Source: Bryobacterales bacterium (GTDB lineage Bacteria > Acidobacteriota > Terriglobia > Bryobacterales > Bryobacteraceae). From it: DNA of 52,428 bases. Below the pieces are notes generated by a model, which did no database searches, was not told the DNA's origin, and saw only the letters and a program-made list of their open reading frames with translations. Shown in pieces: positions 36,307 to 44,405 of the stretch. The position numbers and the translations under genes were made by a program. Positions within the stretch are counted from its first letter, which is position 1, and each line of letters starts with the position of its first letter. The stretch is taken from NCBI GenBank assembly GCA_003162425.1, contig PMOK01000050.1, positions 1-52,428 of the forward strand. The letters are read 5' to 3'.

Positions 36307-36351
36307 AAAGCAAATGCCGTATCGGGTAGCGCTCCCTTCCGGTCGCGGCTC
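36280..36351. repeat. Inverted repeat across a gene end
   Basis: Arms 36280-36300 and 36331-36351 are complementary with one mismatch in 21 bases (core GCCGCGACCGGAAGG). The left arm is inside the flippase coding region; the loop holds the stop codon. A similar arm (CTCCTTCCGGGCGCGGCTC) appears further on at about 36450-36470, before the monooxygenase. Confidence 0.82.
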
Positions 36352-36379
36352 CAAATTATAAATTCCACGCAACCCTCTT

Positions 36380-36407
36380 GTGGCGCACGCAGGATTGCGT
36401 GCGCCAC
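36380..36407. repeat. Perfect 12-base palindrome
   Basis: GTGGCGCACGCA (36380-36391), a GGAT loop and TGCGTGCGCCAC (36396-36407). It lies in the 189-base gap between the flippase and the monooxygenase, which otherwise holds only the flanking repeat arms. No T-run follows. Confidence 0.85.
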
Positions 36408-36495
36408 GGGGCGTCTTCATCAGCTTGGCCGGCCACAGGCCCATGCCCACTCCTTCCGGGCGCGGCTCGGTTACGGCAGTGTATACTACCTGCGA

Positions 36496-37971
36496 ATGCC
36501 GGAACAAAAACGTGCAGTCATCGTTGGAGCCGGACTCGGCGGCGTCTGCGCGGGTATCCATCTGCTCCGTGCCGGCATCGGCGATTTCGCTATTCTCGAG
36601 CGCGAGACTGAACCAGGTGGAACCTGGCGCGACAATATCTATCCCGGTTGCGCTTGCGATGTGCCGGTGGCTCTGTACCAGTTTTCTTTCGCGCCCAGCC
36701 TGCACTGGCGGCACGTCTTTCCGCGCGTGGCCGAAATGCAGGAGTACGTCCGCCAGTTGATCTCGAACTTCCAGCTCGCGCCGCTTTTGCATGCCGGCGA
36801 TGGCGCCCAATCCGCACGCTGGGATGAAGACCGCTGCCGCTGGCGAATCAGAACCGAGGCTGGCGCCGAATTTGAGACCGAGGTTTTAATCGTCGCACTC
36901 GGCCAGTTAAATCGTCCCAAGCTCCCGGACATCTCCGGACGCGACTCCTTCGCTGGCCCGGCGTTTCACTCCGCGCGATGGGATCATTCGGTCCCGCTCG
37001 AAGGAAAACGTGTTGGAGTGGTTGGCTCAGCCGCCAGCGCCGTGCAGTTGATTCCGGAAGTCGCAAAAGTTGCCGGCCATCTTACCGTCTTTCAACGCAC
37101 GCCGAACTGGCTGCTGCCGCGCATGGACCGTGAGATCACCGAAGAGGAAATGGCGCTGCTGATCACCGCGCCGCACGTCGCCGAGCTTACGCGCGAGCAG
37201 ATCTATCAGAACGCCGACTGCCTCTTCTGGCAGGTTTTCAGCTGGACGCCGCAGGGCCGCGCCGCTTTCACGCGCATGTCTACGATGCATCTGGAAGCGC
37301 AGGTGGCCGATCCCGAGCTTCGCCGCAAGCTCACGCCCGATTACCCCATCGGACTGAAGCGCGTCCTGTTCGCGGACGATTATTATCCGGCGCTTCAGCG
37401 CCCCAACGTCACCCTCGAGACGGAAGCAATCGAGCGGATCACGCCCCAAGGTGTCCGCACCCGCGATGGCGTGAATCATGCATTGGACGTTCTCGTTTTC
37501 GCCACCGGCTTTGAAACCACCGAGTGGCATTGGTCGCTTGATGTAACCGGCCGGGATGGTATTCGCTTGAGCGAAGCGTGGAAAGACGGGCCCCAGGCCT
37601 ATCTGGGCCTCACCGTTTCCGGTTTTCCAAACCTCTTCATGCTCTACGGCCCGAACACCAACCTGGGCCACAATTCCATCACCTTCATGCTGGAACGCCA
37701 GAGCGAATACATCACACAGGCGCTCGTGGAGATGGAACGCCGCGGCCTGGATGCAATTGACCCGTCACGCGAAGTGCAGGATCGTTTCAATCGCGAACAG
37801 CAGGAGGCCCTGGCTCACACCACTTGGGCCGACCCACGCGCCAAAAGCTGGTATGTAAACGCAGCCGGACGCAACACCCAAAACTGGCATTCCCACACCC
37901 GCGATTACGCGGCCGCCACCAAGACGGTCAACTTCGAAGACTATGTCATCCACGCCCACCAACGCGCGTAG
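36496..37971 (+). CDS. Flavin monooxygenase, Baeyer-Villiger type
   Basis: A 491-residue FAD- and NADPH-binding monooxygenase. The FAD motif is VIVGAGLGGVCAGIHLL, the fingerprint FAGPAFHSARWD (about 151-162) is of the Baeyer-Villiger kind, and a second dinucleotide motif is GVVGSAASAVQ. These enzymes insert oxygen next to a carbonyl to turn ketones into esters or lactones. The downstream gene is an esterase-type hydrolase whose start overlaps this gene's end, so a ketone-to-ester-to-alcohol-plus-acid route is likely. Substrate unknown. Confidence 0.9.
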   Translation: MPEQKRAVIVGAGLGGVCAGIHLLRAGIGDFAILERETEPGGTWRDNIYPGCACDVPVALYQFSFAPSLHWRHVFPRVAEMQEYVRQLISNFQLAPLLHAGDGAQSARWDEDRCRWRIRTEAGAEFETEVLIVALGQLNRPKLPDISGRDSFAGPAFHSARWDHSVPLEGKRVGVVGSAASAVQLIPEVAKVAGHLTVFQRTPNWLLPRMDREITEEEMALLITAPHVAELTREQIYQNADCLFWQVFSWTPQGRAAFTRMSTMHLEAQVADPELRRKLTPDYPIGLKRVLFADDYYPALQRPNVTLETEAIERITPQGVRTRDGVNHALDVLVFATGFETTEWHWSLDVTGRDGIRLSEAWKDGPQAYLGLTVSGFPNLFMLYGPNTNLGHNSITFMLERQSEYITQALVEMERRGLDAIDPSREVQDRFNREQQEALAHTTWADPRAKSWYVNAAGRNTQNWHSHTRDYAAATKTVNFEDYVIHAHQRA

Positions 37972-38929
37972 CGCACACATGTTGAGCCCTAAACTGGATC
38001 CGGCCGTACGCCAACTGCTGGAGGCCGCCGAGGCCGAAGGAAATCCACCGTTGGAATCTTTCTCGCCCGAGGAAGCGCGCAAGCTCGCGATCGAGAGTCT
38101 GAAAACGGCAGGAGGAACGCCGGAACCGGTCCGCTCCATCGAGAATCTCCGAATTCCTGGCCCCGATTGCGAGATTCCCATCCGCATATACACGCCCGAT
38201 GCACCAGCGCCGCGTCCCGCCTTGGTCTACTTCCATGGCGGCGGCTGGGTGGTTTGCGATCTGGACACGCACGATGTAGTGTGCACCGCGATCGCACATC
38301 GTGCCGGGGCTGTCGTAATCGCGGTAGACTATCGTCTCGCGCCCGAGCACAAGTTTCCGGCGGCGGTAACCGACAGCTACGCTGCGACGGCCTGGGTGGC
38401 GTCGAATGCGAAAAGACTTGGCATCGACCCGAAGCGCATCTCGGTGGGCGGCGACAGCGCCGGTGGCAACCTTGCGGCCGTAGTATCGCTCAAGAGCAGG
38501 GACCAAGACGGTCCCGCGATCGAACTTCAGGTCATGGTATATCCCGTGACGGATCTCTCTTCATTCGCCACGCCGTCCTATCAGGAGTTCGGCGAAAACC
38601 ACTACCTCACCAAGAGTGAGATGGAGTGGTTCCGCGACCACTATCTTCGGAGCATGGAAGACGCACGCGATCCGCACGCCTCTCCATTACTGGTGCTCGA
38701 TCTCAGCGGGCTGCCTCCTGCTCTCATCATCACGGCCGAATGCGACCCGCTACGCGACGAAGGCGAAGCCTACGCCAAACGCCTGGCGAACGATGGAGTG
38801 CCGGTCAAATACACCTGCTACCCCGGCATGATCCACCCATTCTTCTCGCTGTCGGGCGCGATCCCTCAAGCCTTCGACGCCATCCAACAAGTAGCGAACG
38901 CCGTGGCGGGTTTAGCCCCCAGTCCCTAG
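37943..38929 (+). CDS. Alpha/beta hydrolase (HSL/GDXG family)
   Basis: A 328-residue hydrolase with the oxyanion motif YFHGGGWVV, the nucleophile elbow GGDSAGGNLA, the acid in ECDPLRDEGEAYA and the His in GMIHPFF. Such enzymes cleave carboxylic esters in the cytoplasm. Two starts are possible: ATG 37943, with GAAG upstream and a 29-base overlap with the monooxygenase, or ATG 37979 (MLSPKLDPAVRQLL), which better matches relatives' length. Either way the genes are coupled. The TAG stop codon lies within a heptamer repeat (38913-38940), which also encodes the last residues LAPSP. Confidence 0.9.
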   Translation: MSSTPTNARSAHMLSPKLDPAVRQLLEAAEAEGNPPLESFSPEEARKLAIESLKTAGGTPEPVRSIENLRIPGPDCEIPIRIYTPDAPAPRPALVYFHGGGWVVCDLDTHDVVCTAIAHRAGAVVIAVDYRLAPEHKFPAAVTDSYAATAWVASNAKRLGIDPKRISVGGDSAGGNLAAVVSLKSRDQDGPAIELQVMVYPVTDLSSFATPSYQEFGENHYLTKSEMEWFRDHYLRSMEDARDPHASPLLVLDLSGLPPALIITAECDPLRDEGEAYAKRLANDGVPVKYTCYPGMIHPFFSLSGAIPQAFDAIQQVANAVAGLAPSP

Positions 38930-38940
38930 CCCCCAGCGCC
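38913..38940. repeat. Heptamer tandem repeat (four units) at a hydrolase 3' end
   Basis: Units TAGCCCC, CAGTCCC, TAGCCCC, CAGCGCC. The hydrolase stop codon TAG is 38927-38929, at the start of unit three. Related to the array at 7536-7563. Confidence 0.75.
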
Positions 38941-38944
38941 AGAA

Positions 38945-38962
38945 CATGACGATCTCGTCATG
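38945..38962. promoter_or_regulatory. 18-base palindrome upstream of the second Gfo/Idh/MocA gene
   Basis: CATGACGA-TC-TCGTCATG, two perfect 8-base arms with a 2-base centre, about 50 bases before the next ATG. The tight symmetry resembles a dimeric-regulator operator more than a terminator. No regulator gene is adjacent, so the role is open. Confidence 0.4.
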
Positions 38963-39010
38963 CTCAACAGTCGGAGTTGTGGCGCATAATGAAGGTTCCG
39001 GAGGTTCGCA

Positions 39011-40567
39011 ATGGACAACGCAATGGACAAATCCAAAGAAGAAACCAGTCAGTTGACGCGGCGGGCGTTCGCGGGTGCGGCAGCAGCTTTCATGATTGTT
39101 CCGCGCCATGTTTTGGGCGCTCCCTATACCCCACCTAGCGATAAGTTGACGGTGGCAACCATTGGACTCGGACGTCAGGGCCAAGATGTCACCATGGGCC
39201 TGCTGGCGCGGCCGGAGGTCCAGGTAGTTGCGGTCTGTGATTGCAATAAAGGCAGCAAGGATTACATCGAATATGGTCCCAACGCGCTGTTGAACGCCGC
39301 ACGCAAACTGCTGGGGCCCGGATACGAAAAATGGGGAGAGGATCTAGCGTCGCCCGGGTCCGTACAGTTCACGCGCGAATTTTCGAGCAGCCTTGGCATG
39401 GGCGGCCGCGATCCTGCGAAACGATTGGTGGAAGCCTACTACGGTGCGCATAAAGGTTCCGGCACGTACAACGGCTGCACTGCATATAACGATTATCGAG
39501 AGCTTCTGGCCAAAGAAAAAGATCTGGACGCCGTCTACGTGGCCACGCCCGACCACTGGCACGCCACCATCTCCATCGCGGCCATGCGCCAGCACAAGCA
39601 TGTGCTCTGCCAGAAACCCATGGCCCATTCCATCGGCGAAGCGCGGCGCATGGCGCAAGTGGCGCGTGAGATGAAGGTGGCTACGGGGCTGCCGGTGAAC
39701 AACCCGTCGAGTGAATCCACGCATCTGTTAGCCGCCTGGATTGCCGACGGTGCCATTGGACAGGTGCGCGAGATTCACAACTGGTCCGGCCGTCCCTACT
39801 GGCCGCAAGGCATCGACCGGCCGGCCGAAACGCAACCGGTTCCCGATGGTTTGGATTGGGATCTTTGGCTCGGACCTGCGCCCGAGCGTCCGTTCAACAA
39901 GGCGTATCTGCCCTTCGTGTGGCGCGGCTGGTACGATTTTGGCTGCGGCTCATTTGGCGACATGGGCTGCTACAGCTTCGCCGGCCTGTTCAAGATTCTC
40001 GATCTGGCGCCGCCCACCGCGGTCGAAGCCAGTTCCAGTGAGTCGTTCGAGGAGACCTATCCAAAAGCTTCCATCGTTCGCCTGGAATATCCAGCCCACG
40101 ATAATCGCGCTTCCGTGAAGATGGCCTGGTACGACGGCGGTATCAAGCCCGACCGGCCTGCCGGGATGCTCAAGGAGGACGAGCACCTGTTCGTTCACAA
40201 CGATGAAGGTGAAGGCGTGATGTATGTCGGCGACAAGGGCATCATTCTGGCCGGTTTCAATGGCGATCGACCACGCGTTTATCCCGAGTCAAAGAAATAT
40301 CAGGCGCCGCAAAGGCAACGCGGAGCCCGCGCAAACCAGCGCGACGGGGCCGTGGATCAGTGGATCGCAGCGTGCAAAGGCGGGCCCGCTTCACTGACCA
40401 ACTTCGAAATCTCAAGTCCAGTCACCGAAGCGTTCCTGCTGGGCTGTCTGGCGCAACGGCTGCCGGGCGAGCGCTTCGAATGGGACACCGCCAAAATGCG
40501 GATCACAAATTCGGAGAAGGCCAATCAGTATTTGGATCCCCCGGCGCGCAAGGCCTACGCAGGCTGA
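39011..40567 (+). CDS. Tat-exported Gfo/Idh/MocA family oxidoreductase
   Basis: A 518-residue oxidoreductase. The twin-arginine signal is LTRRAFAGAAAAFM (about 15-28). The Rossmann motif TIGLGRQGQDVTMG follows from about residue 50, and the family motif VLCQKPMAHSIGEARRM contains the conserved Lys in CQKP. GGAGG at 39000-39004 stands 6 bases from the ATG. It oxidises or reduces a sugar derivative outside the cytoplasm with a tightly held NAD(P). It converges on a Tat-exported isomerase-like protein; together with the glucosaminidase a sugar-oxidation role is inferred. Confidence 0.87.
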   Translation: MDNAMDKSKEETSQLTRRAFAGAAAAFMIVPRHVLGAPYTPPSDKLTVATIGLGRQGQDVTMGLLARPEVQVVAVCDCNKGSKDYIEYGPNALLNAARKLLGPGYEKWGEDLASPGSVQFTREFSSSLGMGGRDPAKRLVEAYYGAHKGSGTYNGCTAYNDYRELLAKEKDLDAVYVATPDHWHATISIAAMRQHKHVLCQKPMAHSIGEARRMAQVAREMKVATGLPVNNPSSESTHLLAAWIADGAIGQVREIHNWSGRPYWPQGIDRPAETQPVPDGLDWDLWLGPAPERPFNKAYLPFVWRGWYDFGCGSFGDMGCYSFAGLFKILDLAPPTAVEASSSESFEETYPKASIVRLEYPAHDNRASVKMAWYDGGIKPDRPAGMLKEDEHLFVHNDEGEGVMYVGDKGIILAGFNGDRPRVYPESKKYQAPQRQRGARANQRDGAVDQWIAACKGGPASLTNFEISSPVTEAFLLGCLAQRLPGERFEWDTAKMRITNSEKANQYLDPPARKAYAG

Positions 40568-40573
40568 TTTAGC

Positions 40574-40661
40574 AAAAGGCACCGACTCCCTTACGGTCGC
40601 GGTTCGGTAACGCGTGAAGGCATCATTCCGAACCGCGACCGTAAGGGAGTCGGTGCCTTTT
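40574..40661. terminator. Perfect 34-base inverted repeat, bidirectional terminator
   Basis: Arms 40574-40607 and 40628-40661 match over all 34 bases; the loop is 20 bases. The outer ends are AAAA and TTTT, so each strand ends in a short T-run. It lies exactly between two convergent genes and belongs to the same GGTTCGG family as 17732-17819. Confidence 0.92.
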
Positions 40662-40666
40662 GCCGG

Positions 40667-41590
40667 CTAGCTTAAATACTTGATTCCGGCATCAATCAGC
40701 TTGGCGACTCCGGCGTATGCATCGCCTTCGCCTTCAAATTCCGCCGAATAATATCCTTTGAAGCCGCTCGCTTTTGCGATAGCGAACGTCCGCGCTAGAT
40801 CGACGCGAAACACCTTCCCGTTGTCCACTTCGGAATCTTTCAAATGGGCGATATTATAAGCGCGCTGGAACATTGCCGTGACGGCATCATAATTGAACTT
40901 CTCGTCGCCCTTGAGCATGGAATTACAGAAGTCTGGCAAGGCCCGCAGCCACGGGCTATTCACGCGATCGATCACCTTCACGATAAAGAACGCGTCTTCG
41001 GTCTCCGGATCGTCATTCTCAAGATTGACCACCACATTCTTCGATGCGCCGTAGTGGGCAATTGAGCCAAGGCCTTCCGCAGTCAGCGCAACATCGGGCT
41101 TGACGCCCTTCGCGCCGGAAATGTTGAGGCGCACACTGGGACAATCCAGCGCAATCGCCACGTCGATCCACTTCTTGCCGTCTTCGATTGCAGCGACGCG
41201 CTTCTTCGCATCCGGATCGTAAAGGCTCGCGTCGCCACCCGCTGGAAGATCCACTACATGCGATCCGGCGCGCTCAACCCCCGCGCGAAGCTCCTTCAAA
41301 TAGGCCGGCGTTGTGGAAGGCATGTGCTGTCCCAGGATCTCCACGTTGTGAATCTTGTATCGATCCACCACCATGGCGGGAAAATCTTTGAGAGCCATTA
41401 AACTGCCCTGCGATTTCCGCGCGCGATTTTCCGCAGTGTCCAGGTGCTCGCGAAAGCTCCAGGATGCCACCGCCAGCCGGTCCCGCGCCGTAGTGGGAAA
41501 GCGCATGTTGGGCGCGGCAGCCGCCGACAAACGTTGCATCGGAGTGAGAAGCGCGCTGGCGATCAGGAAATTCCGCCGGTTGGTTTGCAT
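40667..41590 (-). CDS. Tat-exported sugar isomerase/epimerase-like TIM barrel
   Basis: A 307-residue protein. The N-terminus NRRNFLIASALL is a twin-arginine signal. The rest fits the xylose-isomerase-like TIM-barrel family: VEILGQHMPS, VVDLPAGGDASL, VRLNISGAKG, VVNLENDDPETED with Glu/Asp ligands, HLKDSEVDNGK and GYYSAEFEGEGDAY. These proteins isomerise or epimerise keto/aldo sugars with a divalent metal. It converges with the oxidoreductase and diverges from the glucosaminidase (90 bases). Substrate unknown. Confidence 0.82.
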   Translation of the reverse strand: MQTNRRNFLIASALLTPMQRLSAAAAPNMRFPTTARDRLAVASWSFREHLDTAENRARKSQGSLMALKDFPAMVVDRYKIHNVEILGQHMPSTTPAYLKELRAGVERAGSHVVDLPAGGDASLYDPDAKKRVAAIEDGKKWIDVAIALDCPSVRLNISGAKGVKPDVALTAEGLGSIAHYGASKNVVVNLENDDPETEDAFFIVKVIDRVNSPWLRALPDFCNSMLKGDEKFNYDAVTAMFQRAYNIAHLKDSEVDNGKVFRVDLARTFAIAKASGFKGYYSAEFEGEGDAYAGVAKLIDAGIKYLS

Positions 41591-41680
41591 GCTTAAAGTC
41601 TACGCCCTCCGAACATTACCGGAAGATTACGATCTTGACATTTCGGGCCAGCGTCCCGTCTGTTACCTTACGATTGGAGC

Positions 41681-44290
41681 ATGAGGAAGATATTCGCGTG
41701 TGCTGCGGTGATGTTCCTGGTGTCCTTCGCGACAGCCGGGGAGCGCATCAACCTCGACAAGAGTTGGTTGATCCAATCGTCCGCCAAAGTAACGGAGCTG
41801 GGCAGCGTGATCTCCACAACCAAGTTCCAACCTCGGGATTGGTATCCTGCAGCCGTCCCTTCTACGGTTGTCGCGGCCCTGGTGGATAACAAAATCTACC
41901 CCGATCCCAACTTCGGGATGAATCTGAGATCGTTCCCTGGAATGAGTTATGGTATCGGCCAGAATTTTTCCAACAGCCCCATGTCAGGGGACAGTCCGTT
42001 CCGCGTGTCGTGGTGGTATCGCACCGAGTTCAAACTTCCACCGTCAGTAAACGGCAAGCGGCTCTGGCTCAATTTCGACGCGATCAATCAACGCGCAAAC
42101 ATTTGGCTGAACGGACATCAAGTTGCCGGCTCCGACAAGGTTGTTGGCATGTACCGCATGTTCGAATTCGATATCACGGATATTGCGCAGCCAGGGACCG
42201 CCAACACGCTGGCCGTGGAAGTCTTTCCGCCCACGGAAAACGACCTCACCCTTACTTTCGTGGATTGGAATCCGATGCCGCCGGATAAGGACATGGGGCT
42301 GGTTCGCGACGTCTATATTCTGAGCACCGGACCGGTGGCAATGCGCAACACGCAAGTGATCACGCGCCTGGATAATCCTCCAGACAACGCGCACCTCACC
42401 ATCTTCGCGGATGTACGGAATTCGAGCGATCGGCCAGTGGATGGCACGGTGCGGGCGCAGATCGGGGACATCGCCCTCTCCACTCCGGTGCACCTGGGTG
42501 CGCACGAATCCTCGCGCGTAGTCATGGCTCCGCAGGATCATCCGGAGCTAAATATCGCTCATCCGAAATTGTGGTGGCCGTATCCGCTGGGTCCACAGAA
42601 TCTGTATCGCCTCCGGTTGGAATTTGTGGCGGGTGGCGTAGTTTCTGATCGGCAGGATGTCAGCTTCGGTATTCGCGAATTCACTTCCGAGCTGGACGCG
42701 AGCGAGCATCGGCTGTTCAAGATCAATGGCAAGAACATTCTGATACGCGGGGGTGGATGGACGCAGGATATGCTGCTGCGCTACTCACCGGAGCGCGCGG
42801 AGAATGAGATCCGCTACGCGCGCGACATGAATTTGAACACCATCCGGCTCGAAGGAAAAATGATGGACGATCATTTCTTCGAGACCTGCGACCGGCTGGG
42901 GGTGATGGTGATGCCCGGTTGGTGTTGTTGCTCGCGCTGGGAACAGTGGAAAAAGTGGAAGCCGGAAGATTATACCGTGGCCGGTGAATCGCTGACTGAT
43001 CAGCTTCGCCGCTTGCGAAATCATGCCAGTGTTTTCGTGTGGCTATACGGAAGTGATGAAGCCCCGCCGCCCGAGGCCGAGGCGGTTTATTTGAAAGTGA
43101 TCGAGCAGGAGCATTGGCCGAATCCATACATATCTTCGGCGGCTGACCGCAAGACCGCGGGCGCCGGCCGGTCCGGAGTAAAAATGAGTGGGCCGTACGA
43201 ATACGTCGCGCCCAACTATTGGCTGCTGGATCAAAAACACGGCGGCGCGTTCGGATTCAGCACGGAGATCAGCCCTGGACCAGCCATTCCGGAACTAGCC
43301 AGCATTTCCGAAATGCTACCTCCCGAGCATCGTTGGCCCATCGACGAGTTCTGGAATTATCATGCAGGCGGCGGTGTTTTTCGCAACGTCAAGGTGTTCA
43401 CGACAGCGCTTGAGAACCGCTATGGAAAGGCCAAGAGCCTGGATGACTACGTGAAGAAGAGCCAGCTCATGACCTACGAGGGCGAGCGTGCGATGTTTGA
43501 AGCGTACGGCCGCAATAAGTACACGTCGACCGGAGTTGTTCAATGGATGCTGAACAACGCCTGGCCATCCATAATTTGGCATCTCTACGATTACTACCTC
43601 CGGCCGGGTGGCGGCTACTTCGGAACCAAGAAAGCCAACGAGCCGCTCCACGTTCAATATTCGTACGACGACCAATCCGTGGTGGTGGTGAATTCTTACT
43701 ATCGTTCCTTCACCGGCCACAAGGTGAAGGCTACGGTTTACAATCTGGATCTCACGGAGAAGTTCTCAAAAACGGCGCCCGTGGACATTGCGCCGGACAG
43801 CGTCACGCGTGCCTTTGAGATTCCAAAGATAGACGGCCTCTCGGATGTCTACTTCGTGAAATTGAGCCTCGAAGGGGAAGCTGGAAAACTGGTGAGCTCC
43901 AATTTTTACTGGCTGTCCACCAAGCCGGATGTCTCAAATTGGGCAAAGTCAGATTGGTATTTCACGCCGATCAGTTCGTTCGCGGATCTCACCGGTCTTG
44001 AAACGCTGCCCGAGGCCAAGGTGACCGCCGTGTTGCGCGCTGAGCAGAGCGGAACCGATGAAGTGGATCACGTAGTTGTCTCGAACCCTAGCTCGCACCT
44101 GGCGCTTTCTGTTCACTTGACTGTTTTGAAGGGCCGGGATGGCGCGGACGTGGAACCCGTGTTATGGCAGGACAACTATTTCGAATTGATGCCAGGGGAA
44201 CGGCGGGAGATTACTGCAACGTATCAGAAGAAACTGCTGGGTGGAGCAAAGGCGTACCTCAAGGTCGACGGCTGGAATATCGCACCGTGA
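41681..44290 (+). CDS. Secreted exo-beta-D-glucosaminidase-like GH2 enzyme (CsxA-type)
   Basis: An 869-residue family GH2 glycosidase with a Sec signal (MRKIFACAAVMFLVSFATAG). The order of domains is a jelly-roll (about 25-200), beta-sandwich, TIM barrel (about 350-600) and two C-terminal beta-domains. Several stretches match, from memory, the CsxA glucosaminidase group: GWCCCSRWEQW, MSGPYEYVAPNYW, FSTEISPGPAIPE and KKANEPLHVQYSYDDQSVVVVN (read as two short motifs, KANEPLHVQYSYDD and SVVVVN). The acid/base is expected as D459 in YGSDEAP and the nucleophile as E529 in STEIS; the change from Asn-Glu to Ser-Asp is typical of this group rather than of beta-galactosidase or mannosidase. It removes glucosamine from non-reducing ends of chitosan-like chains. 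TTGGAGC precedes the ATG. Confidence 0.85.
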   Translation: MRKIFACAAVMFLVSFATAGERINLDKSWLIQSSAKVTELGSVISTTKFQPRDWYPAAVPSTVVAALVDNKIYPDPNFGMNLRSFPGMSYGIGQNFSNSPMSGDSPFRVSWWYRTEFKLPPSVNGKRLWLNFDAINQRANIWLNGHQVAGSDKVVGMYRMFEFDITDIAQPGTANTLAVEVFPPTENDLTLTFVDWNPMPPDKDMGLVRDVYILSTGPVAMRNTQVITRLDNPPDNAHLTIFADVRNSSDRPVDGTVRAQIGDIALSTPVHLGAHESSRVVMAPQDHPELNIAHPKLWWPYPLGPQNLYRLRLEFVAGGVVSDRQDVSFGIREFTSELDASEHRLFKINGKNILIRGGGWTQDMLLRYSPERAENEIRYARDMNLNTIRLEGKMMDDHFFETCDRLGVMVMPGWCCCSRWEQWKKWKPEDYTVAGESLTDQLRRLRNHASVFVWLYGSDEAPPPEAEAVYLKVIEQEHWPNPYISSAADRKTAGAGRSGVKMSGPYEYVAPNYWLLDQKHGGAFGFSTEISPGPAIPELASISEMLPPEHRWPIDEFWNYHAGGGVFRNVKVFTTALENRYGKAKSLDDYVKKSQLMTYEGERAMFEAYGRNKYTSTGVVQWMLNNAWPSIIWHLYDYYLRPGGGYFGTKKANEPLHVQYSYDDQSVVVVNSYYRSFTGHKVKATVYNLDLTEKFSKTAPVDIAPDSVTRAFEIPKIDGLSDVYFVKLSLEGEAGKLVSSNFYWLSTKPDVSNWAKSDWYFTPISSFADLTGLETLPEAKVTAVLRAEQSGTDEVDHVVVSNPSSHLALSVHLTVLKGRDGADVEPVLWQDNYFELMPGERREITATYQKKLLGGAKAYLKVDGWNIAP

Positions 44291-44296
44291 AACGGT

Positions 44297-44404
44297 CCCC
44301 TCACTTACGTGCGGGGCTACAATTCGGAAACACGGGGCCACGGACGCGACACCACGTATGGGACGGATCGGCCGTCAGGTAGCCCCGCGCGTCAGCAAGG
44401 GGGC
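44297..44404. repeat. Inverted repeat (GCGGGGCTAC family) between convergent genes
   Basis: Left arm 44297-44320 and right arm about 44379-44404 pair imperfectly; the best core is GCGGGGCTAC/GTAGCCCCGC. It fills the 115-base gap between the glucosaminidase and the creatininase-fold gene. No T-run is seen. Confidence 0.75.
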
Positions 44405-44405
44405 A

